Shown: positions 32,422-36,270 of the stretch, in pieces
How the letters are laid out: each line of letters opens with the position of its first letter
Position numbering within the stretch: the stretch's first letter is position 1
Assembly (NCBI GenBank): GCA_017613535.1
Contig: JAGADO010000123.1
Coordinates: 1-36,270, forward strand
Length of the DNA stretch: 36,270 bases
Direction: 5' to 3'
Source: Clostridia bacterium
Lineage (GTDB): Bacteria; Bacillota; Clostridia; UBA1212; UBA1255
The notes under the pieces: model-generated
Told to the model about the DNA's origin: nothing
Seen by the model: only the letters and a program-made list of their open reading frames with translations
The model's database searches: none
Translations under genes and position numbers: made by a program

Positions 32422-33822
32422 ATGGGATCAAAAAAGTTTAATCTTTCGCTTCTCGCAAAGATCGTTGTGCTCGCACTTGCGGTCGCTATGACTGTGGGCG
32501 TCTTCGGGTGCAAAAAGATCATTGTCCAGAGCGGCGATGTCGATCAGAATCTGACCGAAGAAGATCTCTCCATACGCGGTACGATCACGTTCACGATTAA
32601 CAATGAGAGCGGTTCCAAGGAAGAGGCTATGGCTCCCCGCAACGTTGTTAACACCTTTATGAACAAATATCCCAATACGAGAGTAATATATGAGGAAGCT
32701 AACAGAACCACATATCCTACTCGTATTTCCGCGGGAGATATCGGTGACGTGTTCTGGTGCGACGATAACGATGCTAATAACTACCAGCAGAACCACAACG
32801 CTCTGATGCCCCTCGACGCGTACCTTAAGCCTATGAACATCGATATGGGCGATATTTACTCGGGCGCGATCGATAACGGCAGGATCGGCGGCAGACTATA
32901 CATGGTGCCCAGAAAGATCGGCGAACAGATCCTGATCTACAATGAGACTATGCTGGAGAGCGCAGGTATCGATTTCGATAATTCGTACGCTTATTCTTGG
33001 GAAGATTTCAAAGATGTCTGCAAACGCCTTACCGTTATCGAAGACGGTAAAGTCCAGCAGTCCGGTGCCGCGTTCAAGATCTGGTGGCACCCGATCTGGC
33101 AGATGTTCTTCCGCGGTTTCGGCGGCGAGTGGGTAGACAGCATCAACCATAAGATCACGATCACTTCGAGCAACGAAGTCATGCAGGGTATCAACGAACT
33201 GATCACAGGCGTTCAGGAAGGCTGGCTCTATCCTGAGGACCTTACCGGTTCCATCACCGCGATCAAATACAACATTCCCGACGGCGACAGCAACCTCTCC
33301 GGTGTATGCTTCAAGACGTTCGGCGCTATGACCTGGCTCACCAGACTCGGAAACGCGTACGACAGACTCCAGATCGACTGGGATTTCTGCCCGTTCCCGG
33401 CTTTCCCGAATCATAATATCTCTACCGGTGCTACCGGATACGTAGTGTATAACAGGACTCAGAACCCTGACACCGCAGCCGCGTTCGCACTGTTCTTCCT
33501 CACACCCGAAGGCCAGACCGCTTACCACAGCCAGACGGGCGGAAACGTCCCTGTGCTCAAGTCGCTTGCTGACGAAGATTTCTGGAGAGGAAAGGGTACT
33601 CCGTGGGAGGATAAGAACTACAATGCGTTCGTTTCTTACGCTGACTGCACGAAGCCCTCGAGCCTTACTTCTCAGGTCCCGATCGAGATCGGCACGATCT
33701 TCTCTAACGATAATATGATGGCGACACTTGCTAAGATCATCAACGGCGCTGCCGACGCGCAGACCGCTTTCAACCAGCTTGAGACGAAGGCAAATGAAAA
33801 GTGGCTCACGATCATGACCTGA
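32422..33822 (+). CDS. Extracellular solute-binding lipoprotein (sugar ABC type), copy 1
   Basis: A 466-residue lipoprotein of the family 1 carbohydrate-binding type. A signal segment ends in the lipobox VFGC (Cys30). The mature part shows a strand-rich start GTITFTINNESG, the FMNKYPNTRVIYEEA and GDIGDVFWC segments typical of sugar-binding proteins, and TGYVVYNRTQNPDTAAAFALFFLTPEGQ near residue 350. Several extra cysteines (WC, VCF, FCPF, DC) are conserved with copy 2 and may form disulfides. The ATG at 32422 is chosen over a TTG at 32416 because of AGAGGA spacing. No permease or ATPase gene lies nearby. Codon choice (AAG, ATC, CTC rich) suggests high expression. The ligand is unknown; the preceding rhaB suggests a plant-derived sugar. 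Confidence 0.88.
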   Translation: MGSKKFNLSLLAKIVVLALAVAMTVGVFGCKKIIVQSGDVDQNLTEEDLSIRGTITFTINNESGSKEEAMAPRNVVNTFMNKYPNTRVIYEEANRTTYPTRISAGDIGDVFWCDDNDANNYQQNHNALMPLDAYLKPMNIDMGDIYSGAIDNGRIGGRLYMVPRKIGEQILIYNETMLESAGIDFDNSYAYSWEDFKDVCKRLTVIEDGKVQQSGAAFKIWWHPIWQMFFRGFGGEWVDSINHKITITSSNEVMQGINELITGVQEGWLYPEDLTGSITAIKYNIPDGDSNLSGVCFKTFGAMTWLTRLGNAYDRLQIDWDFCPFPAFPNHNISTGATGYVVYNRTQNPDTAAAFALFFLTPEGQTAYHSQTGGNVPVLKSLADEDFWRGKGTPWEDKNYNAFVSYADCTKPSSLTSQVPIEIGTIFSNDNMMATLAKIINGAADAQTAFNQLETKANEKWLTIMT

Positions 33823-33868
33823 TGCATTTAAAAGCGTATTGACGGCGCGTAAATGATAATTAAAACGA

Positions 33869-33900
33869 AATCCGGAGTTCTGAAAAGGCTCCGGATTTTT
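33869..33900 (+). terminator. Intrinsic terminator between the two solute-binding protein genes
   Basis: AATCCGGAG (33869-33877) pairs perfectly with CTCCGGATT (33889-33897) across an 11-base loop and runs into TTTTT. It isolates copy 1 from copy 2. Confidence 0.9.
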
Positions 33901-33936
33901 GACGCATTTTTGCGCCATCTTTGTATGACGCGGCTA

Positions 33937-33965
33937 TTGAAAAAAGAGCGCCCGTGTGGTAGAAT
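33937..33965 (+). promoter_or_regulatory. Promoter of the second solute-binding protein gene
   Basis: TTGAAA (33937-33942), 17 bases, TAGAAT (33960-33965), 31 bases before the ATG. Confidence 0.65.
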
Positions 33966-33996
33966 CTGGGGTATAGAGAGGAGCGTATGAATTATC

Positions 33997-35406
33997 ATGA
34001 AACATACTCCAAAAAGAAGCATGATAATAAAAGCGGCTGTACTGACGCTCATTTTTATCATAACTGCAGGCTTTATAGGATGTAAGCAGAGAGTGATACA
34101 GTCAGGAGACGTCGACCAGTCTTTAACAGTCGATGATCTCGATATCCGCGGAACGATCACTTTTACCGTTAACAACGAAAGCGGCACGGAAGCCGAATCG
34201 CTTGCCCCGAAGGGCGTTGTGAATGCTTTTATGGCGGCTTATCCTAACGCCAGAGTTAAATACGAAGAAGCGAACAGAACTTCGTATCCAACGCGTATTT
34301 CCGCCGGAGACATCGGAGACGTGTTCTGGTGCGACTCGAACGACACGGTGAATTACCACGTCACCCATAACGCGCTGATGCCGCTCGACTCATACATCAA
34401 GCCTATGAATATTGACCTGGGCGAGATCTATTCTGGCGCTATTGACGCAGGCAGGATCGACGGCAGACTTTACATGGTCCCCAGAAAGATCGGCGAGTCC
34501 GTACTGATCTACAACTGCGATATCATCGAAGCTTCAGGTGTTGATTTTGATAATACCGTGGCGTACGACTGGGAGAGTTTCAAGGCACTCTGCAAAATGC
34601 TTACTATAGAGGAGAACGGACAGATCATTCAGTGCGGCGCATCGATGAAGGTCTGGTGGACTCCCATCTGGCAGATGTTCTTCCGCGGTTTCGGCGGTAA
34701 ATGGATCGATAACAGAACGCACAGAGTTACTATTACAGACAGCAACGAAGTTATGCAGGGCGCGAACGAAATGATCACCGCTATCCAGGAAGGCTGGCTC
34801 TTCCCGGAGGATATGATCGGTTCCGTAACGGGTTCTCTTAAGGACAAATTCGCCAAGATCCCTGACGGTGATGCAAACGTTAATTACGTGTGCTTCAAGA
34901 CGTTCAACAACATGACGTGGCTCACGAGGCTCGGCAATGCCTACGACAGGCTTCAGATCGAATGGGATTTCTGCCCGTTCCCCGCGTTCCCGACCCATAA
35001 TATCTCTACTGACGCTACCGGTTACGTAGTGTATAACCGCACGACGAATCCCGATACAGCCGCGGCATTCGCACTGTTCTTCCTCACCGAATCCGGACAG
35101 CGCGCGTACCACAGCCAGACAGGAAGCAGTGTTCCGCTGCTCAAATCGCTTGCCGATGAAACGTTCTGGTACGGTCCCGGAACAGACTGGACGGATAAGA
35201 ACTACAAAGTATTTGTCAGCTACACCGATTGCACGCAGCCCTGCTTCGTTTCAACGCAGGCTCCCAGCGAGATCGCGGATATTTTCTCGAATAACAATAT
35301 GATGAGCGCGATCGGAAGGATATTGTCCGGAACGGTAGATATCCAGACCGCTTTTGAGAAACTTCAGACGCAGGCCAACGAAAAGTGGCTTACGATCATG
35401 ACCTGA
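33997..35406 (+). CDS. Extracellular solute-binding lipoprotein (sugar ABC type), copy 2
   Basis: A 469-residue paralogue of the preceding gene, alignable along its whole length, from CKQRVIQSGDVDQSL after the lipobox FIGC (Cys29) to the identical end NEKWLTIMT. Differences cluster in the signal peptide, in an insertion near SLKDKFAKIPDGDANVNY (about residue 290), and in ligand-facing segments (KVWWTPIWQ versus KIWWHPIWQ). Shared cysteines include those in VFWC, YVCFKTF, FCPFPAFP and DCT. It has its own promoter and is cut off from copy 1 by a terminator, so the two can be expressed separately. A tandem duplication with partial divergence is the simplest reading; ligands may be related but not identical. 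Confidence 0.88.
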   Translation: MKHTPKRSMIIKAAVLTLIFIITAGFIGCKQRVIQSGDVDQSLTVDDLDIRGTITFTVNNESGTEAESLAPKGVVNAFMAAYPNARVKYEEANRTSYPTRISAGDIGDVFWCDSNDTVNYHVTHNALMPLDSYIKPMNIDLGEIYSGAIDAGRIDGRLYMVPRKIGESVLIYNCDIIEASGVDFDNTVAYDWESFKALCKMLTIEENGQIIQCGASMKVWWTPIWQMFFRGFGGKWIDNRTHRVTITDSNEVMQGANEMITAIQEGWLFPEDMIGSVTGSLKDKFAKIPDGDANVNYVCFKTFNNMTWLTRLGNAYDRLQIEWDFCPFPAFPTHNISTDATGYVVYNRTTNPDTAAAFALFFLTESGQRAYHSQTGSSVPLLKSLADETFWYGPGTDWTDKNYKVFVSYTDCTQPCFVSTQAPSEIADIFSNNNMMSAIGRILSGTVDIQTAFEKLQTQANEKWLTIMT

Positions 35407-35424
35407 TAACTATTTCACCGTGAC

Positions 35425-35444
35425 CCGCCCGCTGATATGGGCGG
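35425..35444 (+). terminator. Hairpin after solute-binding protein copy 2
   Basis: CCGCCC (35425-35430) pairs with GGGCGG (35439-35444) over an 8-base loop, 19 bases after the stop. No T-run follows, so termination is uncertain. Confidence 0.35.
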
Positions 35445-35483
35445 AATCACTTTCAGCTATTCGATTAGGAGCAACGGCCCGAT

Positions 35484-36270
35484 ATGAGCGACATGTTTTT
35501 ACACAAATGTCCGAACTGCAACGGAACTCTTGAGTTTGATATCAAGAGCGGTATGGCTTTATGCAGTTATTGCGGGAGCAAATTCGACGTAGAGTCACTT
35601 AAGACTGAAAACGGCGAGAATAACGGTGTGAAGCCGGAAGGAGAGCCAAAGCCGCAGACCCAGCAGGATCAGCAGGGTGAGGGCGGAATCCCTTTTATTG
35701 CCGCAGCAGACGGAAAGAAAGACGACGCCAAACCGCTTAAGGAATTCGAGTGGAAAGAATATAAAAAGCATCTGAAGAACGAGAAGCTTGACGGAACAAA
35801 GTCGTACCTCTGCCAGACGTGCGGCGCCGAAGTCGTGCTTGACGCGATCACCGCATCGGCACAGTGTCCGTACTGCGGAAACTATCTGATATTGACCGAA
35901 AACGTCACCGCAGGACTCAAGCCTAACGGAATTATCCCTTTTAAAATTCTTCCCGATGGACTCCCGGCGGCTGTACGTAAGTTCTACAGCGGTAAAAAGC
36001 TGCTTCCGTTTAATTTCTTTGCCGATAATAAGATAGGCGCCATACGCGGCATCTATGTTCCATTCTGGCTTTATAACTGCAAGCTAGGCGGTTCAATGAA
36101 ACTGACAGGCTGCCAGTCGCGCTCTTATACGAACGGCTCGTACCGCTATACCGAGACGTCAGAATACGACCTCGAAAGAGATGCCGAAATGAATTTCGAG
36201 CGCATTCCCGTAGACGCGAGCATCAAGATGCCCGATGCACTTATGGATTCGATCGAACCCTTCGATTACA
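35484..36270 (+). CDS. TFIIB-type zinc-ribbon protein, 3' end outside the window
   Basis: An open frame of 262 codons that continues past the window edge. An N-terminal zinc ribbon has Cys9/Cys12 and Cys27/Cys30 (HKCPNCNG, LCSYCGSKF), followed by a Gln/Pro/Asp-rich linker (about 45-85) and a second ribbon (YLCQTCGAEV ... QCPYCGNYLI). Then comes a conserved-type block GIIPFKI..., RGIYVPFWLYNCKLGG, typical of clostridial proteins annotated as TFIIB-type zinc-ribbon-containing. These often have membrane helices further on, which cannot be seen here. The ATG at 35484 has AGGAG 12 bases upstream. Function unknown; it is not a transcription factor by context. Confidence 0.83.
   Translation, partial: MSDMFLHKCPNCNGTLEFDIKSGMALCSYCGSKFDVESLKTENGENNGVKPEGEPKPQTQQDQQGEGGIPFIAAADGKKDDAKPLKEFEWKEYKKHLKNEKLDGTKSYLCQTCGAEVVLDAITASAQCPYCGNYLILTENVTAGLKPNGIIPFKILPDGLPAAVRKFYSGKKLLPFNFFADNKIGAIRGIYVPFWLYNCKLGGSMKLTGCQSRSYTNGSYRYTETSEYDLERDAEMNFERIPVDASIKMPDALMDSIEPFDY

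Noticed and set aside
30852..33855. Exact 13-base repeat CGGCGCGTAAATG after rhaB's upstream neighbour (30852-30864) and after solute-binding protein copy 1 (33843-33855)
   Set aside because: Both copies follow stop codons, but matches of this length are expected by chance in a window of this size and the flanks do not align.
1..36270. CRISPR arrays, tRNA genes, insertion sequences, phage or conjugation genes
   Set aside because: No spaced direct repeats, cloverleaf sequences, transposase motifs or terminal inverted repeats were seen; the only tandem array is the 7-base repeat at 11348-11424.

Overview
The window reads as chromosomal DNA of an uncultured, probably gut- or rumen-dwelling member of the Clostridia (Bacillota). 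The evidence is the Firmicutes-type block rplU-prp-rpmA-obgE with an N-terminally extended L27, a DUF4364 protein, strong AGGAGG ribosome binding sites, an Rrf2-controlled sulfur operon, and several genes for plant-sugar breakdown (GH43, GH127-like, uronate isomerase, rhamnulokinase). No tRNA, rRNA, insertion sequence, phage gene or CRISPR array was seen. With the starts chosen here, no gene-free stretch exceeds 300 bases.

Layout. 113-808: a cytosolic SGNH hydrolase. 932-2721: a two-gene unit, an XRE-type regulator carrying a sigma-70 region 4-like domain, overlapping by 4 bases a single-pass membrane protein. 2865-6693 (minus): cysteine desulfurase, IscU/NifU scaffold, MetY and CysK in one operon, divergent from an IscR-like Rrf2 regulator (6847-7245). 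The shared promoter region carries two copies of a probable operator. 7277-9358: a membrane M48 metallopeptidase. 9343-11286 (minus): an exported GH99/GH71-like lipoprotein, divergent from a cytosolic GH43 enzyme (11536-12792). A heptanucleotide minisatellite lies between them and touches the lipoprotein promoter. 13050-16342: rplU-prp-rpmA-obgE, a DUF4364 protein and an Anabaena sensory rhodopsin transducer (ASRT)-like protein.

16410-21499 is the most striking block: MBOAT acyltransferase, DHHW (AlgJ/AlgX-like) protein, FkbH-like enzyme and acyl carrier protein. It matches the logic of the Dlt D-alanylation system part by part, but the activating enzyme is replaced by one whose relatives load a glyceryl group from 1,3-bisphosphoglycerate onto a carrier protein. 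I infer a machine that decorates a surface polymer with glycerate or a related acyl group.

21553-27949: uronate isomerase, a zinc-ribbon membrane protein, a GH127-like enzyme and an ADP-ribosylglycohydrolase-fold protein with a carbohydrate-binding-like tail. 28002-29537: a small leader-like protein and a CNNM/CorC membrane protein. 29585-35406: a sorbose-1-phosphate reductase-like dehydrogenase, rhamnulokinase, and two tandem paralogous solute-binding lipoproteins, each with its own promoter and no permease in view. A double zinc-ribbon protein (from 35484) runs off the right edge.

Taken together, the region combines uptake and breakdown of plant or host glycans (pectin-type sugars: uronate, rhamnose, arabinose) with cysteine/Fe-S supply, ribosome maturation and cell-surface modification.
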